This document shows, in pieces, positions 38,656-51,215 of a stretch of 64,000 nt of DNA. The first letter of the stretch is position 1. Every line of letters begins with the position of its first letter. The position numbers were made by a program, and so were the translations under genes. The notes under the pieces were generated by a model that was not told the DNA's origin, did no database searches, and saw nothing but the letters and a program-made list of their open reading frames with translations. The stretch is from Gymnogyps californianus (lineage: Eukaryota; Chordata; Aves; Accipitriformes; Cathartidae), in the NCBI RefSeq assembly GCF_018139145.2, contig NC_059486.1, positions 2,356,001-2,420,000 of the forward strand, written 5' to 3'.

Positions 38656-40726
38656 CCCTCCCAAAAATTAACATTTTAAATCTTTTCTTATTTGGGAATT
38701 TGGAGATTTTACTGTTAATTGAAACAAATTAGCTTCTGAAAATAGTTTGAAGGAAAGACAGTGATGGAAGGTAAAGCCAAGCAATTCTCTACTGAATACC
38801 ATACTTTTTCCTTTTAATCTTCCTGCTTTCAAAATATAAGCTTAGTTCAATTGAAATAGTTGAAATGTTGACTAATTAGTCTTTTAAGTTTTATTGGCCA
38901 CACAATAGTTATTGTTTTTCTGTTGTGTTTTTGTGGAAAAATGAATTGGCATTCATTGTGAAACATTAGTAGCTGCATTCTGTAGTGACTGTTTAATGAT
39001 TCTTTTGCAGAACTATTTCGGTAAGACTAGAGTTCCTAGCAAACCATATACATTTAAGGACGGAATAGAATTGGTGCTACAGAAGTGGTAGTGCACAGAA
39101 AGTGCTGGAAATCTGAAACAAGTTTATAATAGCTCGAATCCTTTTCAAATAAAAGCTAGAGTGAGGTATTACTAATGAATTGGAGAGAACTATTGTATAA
39201 AATGTGCTTGGAATTAACTAGAGTGAGACCAAACTGAAGTCCAACTTTTGAATGTAAATAAAATTGATGTGTTACCACAGGCAACTCAGTGAACCACGTA
39301 ATTAGGTTTATTCCATGAAAAATGAGACATTATTCTGCAGCAAAGCAGTATGCAAAGGATTTATATTCTAGTTGTATGAAAATTAAACAATCATTAAAAG
39401 ATTGTATTTTTAAACGTGCTGCTTGAGGGGGGGAAAATGAAAAAAATCCAATCAGTAGAATTTATTTTTCAGCAATGTGTTGGGCAATATCATCCACAGT
39501 AGTTGATGTTTTTTTGCTTCAGGGAATCTTTTTTTCCAGTGAAATGAACTCACTTAGCTGTGTGAAGTAAATCTAAGTTAGCTTGAAGTGAAATCTGCAT
39601 TAATAGAGCTCATTACTGATGTTTGTATTTTCATGTAGTGAGTAATCCTAAGAACACAGGGTAAGCTCTACTGGTAAATTTCATCGTTAAAAATAGATAA
39701 AATGCCACCTTCAAAAAATAATAATAAAAAAAATTTTGCATACAATTGCATTTTGGTAATGCCATTTTTAGAATAATTAATGAACTTCTAGCGACAAACA
39801 TGCTACTGAATTGCACATAGAAAACATAGAAACATGACTCTTCTGAAGTTAACCTGTAGTTTCTCTTTAGAGAGGTATGTTTTCCATTACATAAGTTACT
39901 TTCTTTATTTTAATGTTCCTATTAAAGGTTGTAAATCTTGATACAAAGTTCTTATACCCCAGTTCTGAGACTAGTTTCATTTTAAGCGGACTTAATTATA
40001 CATGTGCACTTACTTATCCAAGGATTTGACAGTAATCTGTATAACAAGTACATTGGATACCTAGAAACATGTATGTATGGCAATTTTAAGATTTGATATA
40101 TGGTTCAGTGTGTCAGTGATCAGCCATGAAATTTGAGAAGCAATGTGGTACACTGAGAATGAAGGTTTTGAAACGTGAAGTCTGTTTCCTGATGTTTATT
40201 TGAAACTACAGGGCATGCTGAAGTTGTAATATGGCATTTCCAAAACAGCATGTCATAAATATGCAAACAAAAAAATATTCTTGCATGGAATTAAGGGGAG
40301 GAGCAAGTGCAAAGCAATTGAGCTGTAGTACAGAGAATAGCTTAAGAATGAGGTTGAATTCTTACCTTTGCTCTTTGCCCACGGGAATTGTGGGTTTCAA
40401 TAGAAAAAGAAAAGGGTGGAGTTTTGCTGTTAGTTAAATATTAGTTCTTTGTTTAAAAAAACCAAACTGTGTGTTGCAGTCATTCATATAATGACAATTA
40501 GAATTTGAACTTCCAGTGAAACAGTGTCAAATTGATTTTTCAATAATTAACATTTAAGTAGTTTGAAGGAAAAGTATACGCTAGAGGAAAGGCACACTAC
40601 TGAAATGCTTTTGCATTCTTGTTGATCTAAATCACACTTCAAATTTTTTCACTTTCAGCTGAGCAGTGTAAGCATAAATTGTAACAAAGCTACCTGTGCT
40701 CAGTTTGTCTGATATCAGAAAATTGA

Positions 40727-40748
40727 CTATTGTGTTCCTATTGTGTTC
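40727..40748 (+). repeat. Tandem duplication, 11 bp x 2
   Basis: ctattgtgttc is repeated twice with no spacer, suggesting a replication-slippage event. Confidence 0.9.
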
Positions 40749-43700
40749 CTTTTAGTCATACAAATGCACTTCAATTGTCTCTGTATTCTCTTAGTTCAGG
40801 TACAGGCTGGTGTGAGACAAGTCACTGTTTCAGCTTCCATTACAGCTGATGACAAGGTTTGGAGCATCACAGCGCTCGGCTCCCTTAGTTTGCTTCTGCC
40901 TCTTACCATCCATAATTTTGACTCGGAACGAGACCACTGCTACTTCTGTGATCTAGCACAGTTAAACTCGGGTGTTTCTCTTAGTGGCCCGTTGCTACAG
41001 TTTGAAGTACCTGCCTCTGCATGAAAAAGCTGTGGCCTGAAAATAGCCATTCTTGCTAAAAGACCTTTACAATCCTTATTTCTGTTTTCTACTGGTACAG
41101 TATTTGCCAGTCTTTTCACAAAATCGTGGGGCATTTTTTGCTTTGGAATAGTGAGCCAAAGGTGTCAAACTGAAATGTTACAAATTTGTATAATAAATTG
41201 ATGGGTGGATAGTAACAAATAACCAGGCAAAATTAGCACCTCAAATTTCTGGAGAAATTTAAGTGTGAAGCTCCTATATTAAGGAGTGTATATTGATAAA
41301 CTTGGTCTCAATAGGAATTATAGAAGGTGGCAAGTATGGCAGTTTCTAAGCAGAACTCCAGGAAATAAATATCTCTTCTTCAAGAAAACATTTTTTTTTA
41401 TAGCTCAACTTTTTCCATGACATTCTAGTTACTCTGTCTTTTCTGAAACATAAGTTATACCTTTTTTACAGCCAAGGGAAACTTCAAATCATAGGTGATG
41501 AAAGTATCATTGTACAGTGGTTTTTTTGCTTGAATGGCTTTAAGGATTTCATATTACAAAGAATACAAAAAGTATTCTTTAATGCTCTCTAAAGAGATGA
41601 GAAATATGAAAATTATTGTTATGTCTACAGGGGGAACAGGAGGGCTTATAGTCTGAGGTGTTTATGGTTCTGGAGAGTTGGTTAACCAATTGGGGCATGG
41701 CAGTTAAACCTCTTGGCCCCTTCCGAGTTCAATAAAATTTATTCTATGCAATATTTTGCAACATATGTCAACAAAACTTACTGAAATCTGTTCTCTAAGG
41801 CAAATGAGGGGGAATTGTGTGTGTTTTGTCTCCCCTGTATTTTTTTTCCTCTCCTGTATGAAAAGGATGCTGATAATATCATGGTAATAAGCAGTGTGAT
41901 TATAAAGCACGTATGGCTTCTGTATTTGATTGATGTTTTCTGCTCTGGTTAAGCAATGGATATGATGTTGGACTGTGTTGGGTTGGGATAGAATGATGAA
42001 AGGCTTAACTGAAAATCCTGCTGAATGTGCCTGGGAATTCTGCCACTTTAAAAGGCTGCTTATCAAGAGGAATATGTGTTTCTGACAGAAGTTTTATAGG
42101 TTTGCTTTAAGGTGCAATTGGCTTATTGAAAGATAACATTTTATTTTTATTTTGTACTAGTGTTATATTTTGAATAACTTAAAAATAACTTAAGGATTCT
42201 GTTACTATCCTTAGCAGCCCTCAATTGATAGTCCAATTCTGATTTTCTTTAAAAAGCGAAGTAAGATTTTCATTGCTGCAACATAATAAGAGCAATTATG
42301 AAAACAAGATTTTTTTTTTTTCATTGTTGCAAAAGAAATAGATGCAGCTAATGCAACACCTGGATAGTAAAGGTGGTTCTTCTTTCCTTGTTTGTTTCAG
42401 TAATAAGCAGAAAGAATATATATGCCACAACTTTTTAACTGCTCCTGTGGATAGTTACCTCCTTTTCATGGTAAAAATCACTTCAGAACGAAAAAAAAAA
42501 AAGGAAGAGACTGGTACACTTCTGCCTCCTGGGAGAAGGAAGTGTAGTTCAATTTTAAGCCTGACCAGCCATTTAAACCTTTGTGCCATTTCACCTTTGT
42601 GCTATGTATTGCATTGAACGTCACTGTAAGCTTCATGTGGGGAACCGTATCTCTTTATGTAGACTGCAGTATATTGAAGTATTATGTTGTGTACGCAGAA
42701 ACTATATATTTTGGGGGTGAATTGTTACAATTCAGCAATGTGAAAAAGGATTGAGATAAGTGAAATGCTGGGCTATTTAATAGGACACACTAAAAATGTG
42801 AAGTGGTATCCTGAAGTGATGTCAACATTGTTGCTGCTTCTTTTCTGCTGGCTTGTTGGTGCTTCCAGCTTAAGTAAAGTCCTCTGATCCTCTTAGAGTC
42901 AGAGCTAGAGTTTATACCCAGAGGAGTTTTACAGTCCAAATGGAGGAGTTCCCACTCTTCTGTTCCCGTTCCCATTCTCTGGGAAATAATTTATTCAGGA
43001 GCTAATAAGCAGCCGAGGTAAAGCTGAGAGTAATAAACAGCAATGTGTTTCAGAGATCTCTCTAGAGAGACTTTTTGTACCTGGAGAAGCTATCCATGGA
43101 AACATATAACTTCTAGACAGATATTCACTGTCCCAGATGTATGTAGAATTATTGCTCAGTCGTCCCCCCTCCGCCTTTTTCCTAAACTGAACCAGATTGT
43201 AGTAAGCATTATTTTTTTTATTAATATTTCTTTTGCTGTAAACCACAGTTAAGGCATGGAAAGTGGGAAGAAACATGTTGTGCCTGCGAGACTGTTACTG
43301 CTTAGTTTCAAAAGATATACACTATGGTACTCGAATTCCTAACGCCTCCCTTTTTGGTATATGGGTTCCTGCTTGGCCTTGTCCTGAAAGTTTCTCAGTA
43401 AGCCCACAAAATGTGTATAATTGGTGAGCAAACGTTACCCATAAGCACTCTTCATTCTTTACTTGCATGTCCTGTCCTAGACAGCTGTCTAAACTTCATG
43501 CCACAGAGAGATGCTCAGCTTTTAGTATGGCTGATCCTGTGTTTTAGCAGCTTCTCAAATTAAAGTGCTCAGATTATTATGTGTTATCAATCTAACCAAA
43601 AGATCATAATGCTTATAGATACATTAAATATATATGTATTAAAAAACCCCATTACTGTCTTTGAGGAACTAACTTTTGAATTGAATGGGAATCTACATGA

Positions 43701-45957
43701 GTTCAGTTTTCAGTTCTCTCTGTGGTTTTACAATTATTTTACAATTTTATTTATTTATTCATTCCCCAGTAGTAAAATTACCAGCAAACCTTTGTTATAT
43801 ATCCTCTAGGAAAGATGTTTGTTTGCTTTTTCCTTCCCTCTTCAGTAACTGAGTACAGTTTACATTTTGTCTGTTAGCATAACGCACTGAATAGGAGTTA
43901 AAAATAATTTTCTGAACTCAAAACTGACCAAAATACAAAATCTGTAGGAGGGCCATGGTAGATATATTAAAAGAAAAAAACAACCCAAATTACCACTTGC
44001 TATCTCTGTAGGCCTCCTGCTTATGCTCCCCTGTCCTCCCGAAATATCGGAAGAAGCAACTGACTTTTTAGTGTTTTCATCTCAATTTAGTTGCTTAGTT
44101 TAATTGACATGTAATCACTTCACTGAAAAAGTAGAGACCTTGGGTTACTCGTACGTTGGAAAATCTATGGTAGCTATTCATTATTAAAGATACCATTTTA
44201 TATAGCTGAATGGTATATACAAGAAACATGATGCTGATTTAGCTGGAATAACAGAGGGATGTGGAAGGAGCTGCACACTGATAAGGCTGCATGATTCATT
44301 ATTATGTTAGCTCAGAATCTTTCATTGCTCAAACTGCTGAGCTCTGTAGTTTTGTACAGTCATTTGTCTTTGTTTTAATGGGATTAAGTAATTATGTGTG
44401 CATTTTCTTTCATCTAACTAGCCTGATAAAAGCATGCAAAACTGAATAGCCTATAAATTGTCAGCTTTTCTGTTCTAGAAAAAGTGCTTTGATTGCACTG
44501 CAGTTTTTAAGTCTTAGTGCGTATATTTAGATGACCTACTGAGGTGAGTAAGACTATAGAAGTAGTTTATGTAACTAATGGGCTGAGGGTCTCCCCTTGG
44601 GAATGTGGCTAGGGGAAAGCTGATCTCAGCCTACAGTACAGAAATGTTAAGAGAACAATCCACAGCATTTTAAAGCAGAAATAACAGATATGTAACTTCA
44701 GGCAGTGTCATAAGTGACTCTTCAGCTGTTCTCCCAAACAGTGGGATAACTCTTCACTGGAACTAATCATATTTGGTATTGACATTTATACTTTGGCTAT
44801 ATCAGTAGCAGTTTCAAATACAAATTTTGCTGCTGCTTTGCAAAATCTCTGCTTTTGTCCTGCAACTGTTAAGACTTTCACTAGTTTTGTTAGCTTGATA
44901 TCCATCTGATTTTTCAAGTATTAACTGCTAGTCATGTATCATGTCATATGAAAAGGGGAGCATTTGTGTTTAATGAAATCGTCAGGTGTTTGGTATGTGA
45001 TGTCATCAACCCACTTAATTCTTTTTATAACTTTATACTTTCTGTATGGCATGTTTATACATTCAGTTTTATCTTTACTATTAATTCAATTTAAGTCTTG
45101 GTTTGAGAGTTTATGTTATCAGTTTAATGAAGTGGTTGTGTTTGCTTGCTGCTTCTTGTGTATTTTAAATACTAGTCTGGGGAAATATAGGTTTCAATGT
45201 ATTCAAAGTGATAACTAGTAGTAGCTATGCAGTAGTCCTCTGTTAATTAATTTTTGAGTGATCTGCATATAAGAAGCTATAGTTTTTCATTCCTCTTCTG
45301 GCTTGAAGTTGTGTTGTCAGCAGACCCATTTCTTCTTTTCTGGAGTTTGCATATTACACTTGACAACACAGTTTCTGAATTTCGTAGAATTGTGACTACT
45401 TAATCCCAGGTAGCCATTTAAATTAACCTGTTATGATGAATAATGAATGACTGTATCCTAAAAATGATTTTTCTTGTTATCTGTACAATTTGTCAAAAGG
45501 CTTTCTGTCATTGTATCAGCACTGCACATATTAAGCAGTAACTTGTAGGACCCATGGCAGAAATGGACAACTTTCCCAACCACCTGTCTTTTGAGATCTA
45601 TGGAGGAAAATAAACCAGTTCAGGCCACTTTGTTTGCTTGTTTGCCTGTTTTACAAATGGAATTTTGTATCCTGGTTTCCTAATGGGATGGATAAATTCT
45701 ACCTGAATGTTGAGTCTTTCATATCCTTATACTAGCTCTCATCTGGCTATTTACAGTGCTTTGTAAACTCTCCAGTAGATTGCTGTAAGACTAGACGATA
45801 CTAGTGGCTACTCTTGCTTCGGGTTTTTTAGCTGCCGAGCTGATTGTAACCAGGAACTCAAAGGTACCTTAGCCAAGCCAAGGTGCCTGCTTTTGTATTT
45901 AACATTTCCCCCCTGGCCACCCAGTGTAAGTTTCCTCAGCACTTTAACTTGTGAAGT

Positions 45958-45983
45958 TATCCAGGATGTGTATCCAGGATGTG
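45958..45983 (+). repeat. Tandem duplication, 13 bp x 2
   Basis: tatccaggatgtg occurs twice head to tail. Confidence 0.9.
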
Positions 45984-48603
45984 AGACTGAGGAGGGAGTT
46001 CTGGTCCATGATTGCTTTTATGTGCTATGATAAACAAGTAGGCAATGCAAGTGATAAATGAAAGTTAAGGCAGGCTTGCTTGCTTGCTTATCACTTCACT
46101 TTGTCTTTCTCTGTTCTGGTAGCAGGGGCGAATTGGGAAAGGAGAGGTGTTGTGGAATTGTTTAAAAATAGCAGACATCCAGTATCCTTTTTTGTTGCTC
46201 ACACTGTTCCCAGCTAAGTCGTCATGTGAATACTCATATGATTAAGAAAGTTGGATGATGACACAAAGACCTCTACAAAGTAATGCTTAAGGAAGATATC
46301 CTGCTGTGTGCATCTGATGCCACATCTGGGATGAGATTGTAAAAACAAAACAAAAAAACTCCCAAACCCCAAAAAACCAACCCTGAAATCCCATGAACTG
46401 TAACTTTTTAAAAGCCTTTGAATATATAGAGCTTGAAGGAAATTGAAGGAGTTAAGATATTTTGTATAAATATATTAGAAAAGAATACAGAGTGCATTCA
46501 GAGTACAAAGACTCAAGTTTTATTTGCCATGGCTGTTGTCAGTATGTAGCAAAACACTTAGAAGTATTGTCTTAGTCTGTCACTGTAACATGTTGAGCAT
46601 TTGCAGTTGTAAATCCCTGTCGTATGTCAGAAATACAAAATTTTGCAACCAAATAAAAAGATACAGAAACTTTGGATTCACAAAACTTCATGCCATCTAC
46701 CATAACCTGGGTTGTAGCTTCTGTTCAGTGTTGCAGCTGGCCAATGTATAAAGGGAGTTTTCAAAAATGTATGTACTGTGAAAATGTAGCTGTGTTTATG
46801 TAATGATAGTTTATTTAATGGAAGCTTTGCAAAGAATTTGACAGCCCTGTGCAGTGTCTGAGTTAAGAGGGTGAGACACAGAAGAAGTGCTTACACAGTC
46901 ACCTTAAGCAGAAATTTTTGTGAAAGTAGATTAAGTTTTTTCAGAGGTGATACCTGTGTTAGTAAGTAATTCAGTGAAACAGAGCAGTTCAGTAGATCAA
47001 AGCAGTTGGGTTGAAGGTCCTGTAGTCCACACTATATGAAATTCGGGGGTTTGTTTCAGCTGGACCAGAAGCCCTCACCATGCATGGCTTTGAGTTAGTT
47101 TAAACAATAAACCTTCAGTTCAGACCCTTTTGTCCTCTTTTGGGGTTGGGGTGTATTTCAGCATGTGTGTGGAACAAAGATCCTAGCTTCGTTGCTGCCA
47201 AAAGGAGTCTGTTTTGCATATACCAGAACTGGCGGAGTGATAAGATAATAGGTGATCAGAGTTGCCCAGTATTTATGCTTCTTAAATACTGCTGGGATAA
47301 TTTGGTTTGTTGTTTGTCTACAGTGGGTGTATTGCATGGATGGCATCAGTTCCTGGTGCCTTTTTCCATCAAGAGATGCCATTTGTTGTGACAACATGTA
47401 TTTGTGTTGCATACATTGGTTTGAGCATGTAAGAGATTTGCTGCATCTTGGACTTCGTGTGCAAGTAAAGAAAGTCTGTTCAACATGTGTACAATAAAGC
47501 TGACGAACCCAGGATGCATTGAATTGATTGTGTATGTGTTACTCTGCTGGTCTGCTGCAGGGTTGGCTTGTGGTGGTCATTTATGTAGACTGCCAAATGT
47601 CTGGAAATCACACACAAATATTGAAAATCCTCATGTTTCAAGCACAGTTTCTAGGTTAGGAAGAGAGAACACAGCCACTGAAGGTGTGTAGATTGTTATT
47701 GTGGATGTGTGTTTCCTTTGTGATGCCATGCATGCTTTTCTGCTCTAAACGTCAGTATTGTGCTTGTATGTGAGGGATTACCTGTGTTCCTGGCCCTTTC
47801 ATTAAACTGTAAGATCAATTACCCTTCTCATTTAAAATTACTAAATATTTTAACATTTCATCAGTATTTATTAAATATTTAAAAAATGGGCATCAATACT
47901 GAATTAAAATGTAAAGGGGCTTTTGGATGTTATCCGGTCAGTTGAAACAGATTTGGGAAAAGACAAGAAGCCTTTACTACTGACTCTTGGATTTCTCTTG
48001 GATTTAGTCTTGTAAGTAATGTGGTAACGGTTGGTTTCATGTTGTTCTGGATTAAAACTAAAACATCAGATTATATGATTTACATAGCTTAAATTATTTT
48101 GCTGTTATTATATTTACATTGGTCTTTCCTTGTATTTTTGTTAGGCAAATTAATTTCTTGTTAAATATTTGTGAAGAGAATTTCAAAATACTGTGATTAG
48201 TTCTTTTATTTTGAAAGAAATAGTTAACAAATAGGAAAATGCTTTTGGAGTGCTGAATTTCTGGCAAGTACCATTGGTACAGAGTGTACTGAACTGTAAA
48301 TGTTGCAGAGTTAGCACAAACTGCCTGATATAAAAAGCACGTTTTTGTTATAAACACTGGCTGGCGAACAGAGTTGTTGGTCTTACAGAACAGCTTTAAA
48401 CAGTGACTGTTGCTTTTGAGTAATATTAAATATTTGTCTTTTGGTGAATGTTGTCTTAAGAAAAATCACTGTAGATAACAAATAAACCAATCCTTTTATT
48501 ATGCAATGTAAGTGCATTTGAACTTCCTTGTTTTTATCTAGACTGTTTCAGTTTAATTTATATGGTTTTAGGAGGTTATTCTTCACTTGAAAAAGTTTTG
48601 GGG

Positions 48604-48626
48604 TTTTTTTTTCTTCAAAAAAAAAA
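48604..48626. repeat. T9-cttc-A10 hairpin-forming tract
   Basis: Nine T, a four-base loop (cttc) and ten A form a simple inverted repeat in intron 2. Confidence 0.85.
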
Positions 48627-49946
48627 GTATTTGTACAGGTGTCTTCTGATTTCAAAAGGGGCTATATTCTTTCTAAGCTTTGTCTTGTTTTCTTTCCGGG
48701 TTTGTACTGACACTTCAGTGTGTCTGTTACTGTAGTGTTTCAAGTGACAGGAGTTGCAACAGTAATGGAAAATATCAACTTAAGTAAACATTTTCAGGAA
48801 GTATAAAGCAGTGTGAATGTGTAAACCTTTCCAAGCTTAAACTCTGTAAAAATGTTCTCTAGAGTTCTACCCTGTGAATGACGGGCTTGTAGATTTATTT
48901 TCTGTGGCTCTCTCTTTAATATTAAATGCTATGAACATATGGCATGCAGAGTGTCTCTAGACACTGTATTTTGTGAATGATCTGGGGTGTATTAACTTAT
49001 AACCAGGATCAACTGGCCTTTTTATTATACAGTGTGATTTGTATATTCTGAATTCTAGGCTTTATGTCACCATTCCTTACTTCATCCTGTAGTGTATATC
49101 TTTCTTTTTTCCGGCTGTCTCTGTAAACTCAGCTGGGGGAGTTGAAGCTTTTCTTTTTTTTTTTTTCTTTTTTCTTTGAAGTAGTACGTACTAAGAAAGA
49201 ACAGAATGGAAAAACTACCATTTTGGAGATAAGTTGCATTTTGTTGATCACGATAGCCAGTTTACAGTCAGGGATGATAATTTCTGAGCTCTCTGTATGC
49301 AGATTTGTAATTGTGTTGGAAGAGGAGGACAAAATGTTAATTTGACTTATTTATCTATTTTTATATAAAAATACCCATTGTTTAATTTCATTTGTCACTT
49401 TAAGTGCATCATTAATATTTTACCAAAATTTTTTTGTAGGGCTATAGATGGCCCAATTTAATCTACTTGTGTTTGCTAGACGTAAGGTAATGGATATCTT
49501 CTGGGATCTTTGGGAGAAAGAAAACAAAGCCAAAACCCTCTTACCATTCTGTATACCTTTGTTAGTATAGCAATAGTTTTTGATTTATAGTCATCTTATT
49601 TTCAATAGAAGCTAGATGTCTAGGACACTCTTCACAGGCCTGCTAGATGCTTGCCTATACCTTAAAGCATCTCAGTACCTTTTAAAATTGGCTTTTTATG
49701 CAGCAACCCATCTTTTGAGTCTAATACAATACTAAAAGTTCGGCTTGAAAGTCATGAAGGTGTGCATTGAATGGCATTTTAAATACCTGGAATGTTATAT
49801 GTTCAAAACTCCCACCCTGAGACTTGGTGATTCAACAATTAAAACAGGGCTCTGATGAGGAGCAAAAAGGCTTATTATCCTTTATCTGATGACTATTTTT
49901 CCCTTTAATTCTAGCAGCTATGTTTAATATTTTAAGAAGATAAATT

Positions 49947-50458
49947 ATCATAGAATTCTACAGTAGTTGAAGTTGGAAGGGACCTCTGGGTATCTAGTCC
50001 AACCCTACTGTTCAAAGCAGGGTCAAGTAGAGGACGTGGCCCAGAATGATGTCCAGTCAGGTTTTTAATATCTCTGAGGGTAGAAACTCCACAACCTGCC
50101 CAGGGAGCCTGTGTTCAGTCAACCTTACAGTAAAAAAGTTTTTTCTTTTGGTTTCCATTTGTGCCCATTACCTCTTGTCCCATCACTGGATCATACTGAG
50201 AAGTCTGGCTCCATCTTCCTCACTCCTTCTCATCAGGTATTTATACACAATGAAAGATACCCCGAGACTTCTTTTCTCAGGGCTAAACAGTCCCAGCTCT
50301 CTCAGCCTCTCCTTGTATGACAGGTACTCCCATCGTTTAATCATCATTGTGGCCGTTTGCTGGACTCGGTCCAGTTTGTCCATGTGTGTCTTGTACTGGG
50401 GAGCCCAGAACTGGACACAGTACTCCCAGTGTGGTCTCCCTAGTACTGAATAAAGGGG
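49947..50458 (-). mobile_element. 5'-truncated CR1 LINE (non-LTR retrotransposon), antisense to MED13L
   Basis: On the + strand it begins atcatagaattctacagtag and continues gttggaagggacctc and tagtccaacc, the reverse complement of the standard avian CR1 3' end; one unit of the 8-bp terminal repeat (catagaat) is visible. On the minus strand the frame reads RPHWEYCVQFWAPQYK, then YKERLRELGLFSPEKR and YKYLMR, the C-terminal end of the CR1 reverse transcriptase. Near 50,185 the frame is broken: the expected continuation (GTRGNGHK) lies in another frame. The copy is about 510 bases and severely 5'-truncated, as most CR1 copies are. The minus-strand residues upstream of 50,458 do not look like CR1, which sets the truncation point. 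It is non-functional. Confidence 0.92.
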
Positions 50459-51174
50459 AATTATGAAGGGATCACCTGTGTAATCAACTGTAGTTCCTCG
50501 CAATAGCTGGGAACCATGTAAGAGACATTTAGGTCACAAGTGTCCAGAGAACATCCACTGTACCCCTCTTCTTATATTTCAAGTCTAAAAGTGCTCTTAA
50601 CACAGTATATCATACTTAAGCTATATAAATCAAAAGACCACAACCTGCAAAAACTGCTGTGTCACAAAAATCAAGCAAGAGAGATCAAGAACGGCACCAA
50701 TGTCTTAGATTTTTGTGATTGCTGAGAATTTTCTAGGTGAAATGAGCTCAGATGGTCCTAGGAAAGGAGAGTTCAAGCATTATAGGAGGCCAAAGTAAAA
50801 TATAATTTTTCCTTTTTAGGTACTATTTGTGTGTTTGCGTAAACTTACTTTGTTAACTTGGTTTCATCTTCTTTGTAGTAATCTTACTATTCTGTATTAA
50901 CCAGAATCCCCTATTGATTTGGGCACTCCGGAGTAAATAGGAAGTGCATCATCGCTCTCAGATTTTGAACTGATGGCTACATGACCGTAGCAGTCACTTT
51001 GTCTTCATACATGATAGCTGTTTCTTCTAGTCTTGAAGAGGCTGATGAGAGGTGTGGGAGGTTAATGTTGTTGCTGCTGTTGGCATGCCAATTCTTTAGA
51101 TTTTATTTGTACTGTCCTTCATCTTCAATGAAATTTAAGTCTGTTGTGTAATTCATTAGGAACATATCATGGTT

Positions 51175-51215
51175 TTACCCACCCCCCTCACCCCCCCCCC
51201 CCTTTTTTTTTTTTT
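51175..51215 (+). repeat. C-rich tract with C12-T13 junction
   Basis: A C-rich start (acccacccccctca) runs into twelve C (51191-51202) and thirteen T (51203-51215). It has the same C-then-T arrangement as the tract at 20378. Confidence 0.93.

Noticed and set aside
50183..50503. 106-codon minus-strand frame as a host gene
   Set aside because: From RPHWEYC onward it is the C-terminal CR1 reverse transcriptase, frameshifted at its end. It belongs to the LINE.
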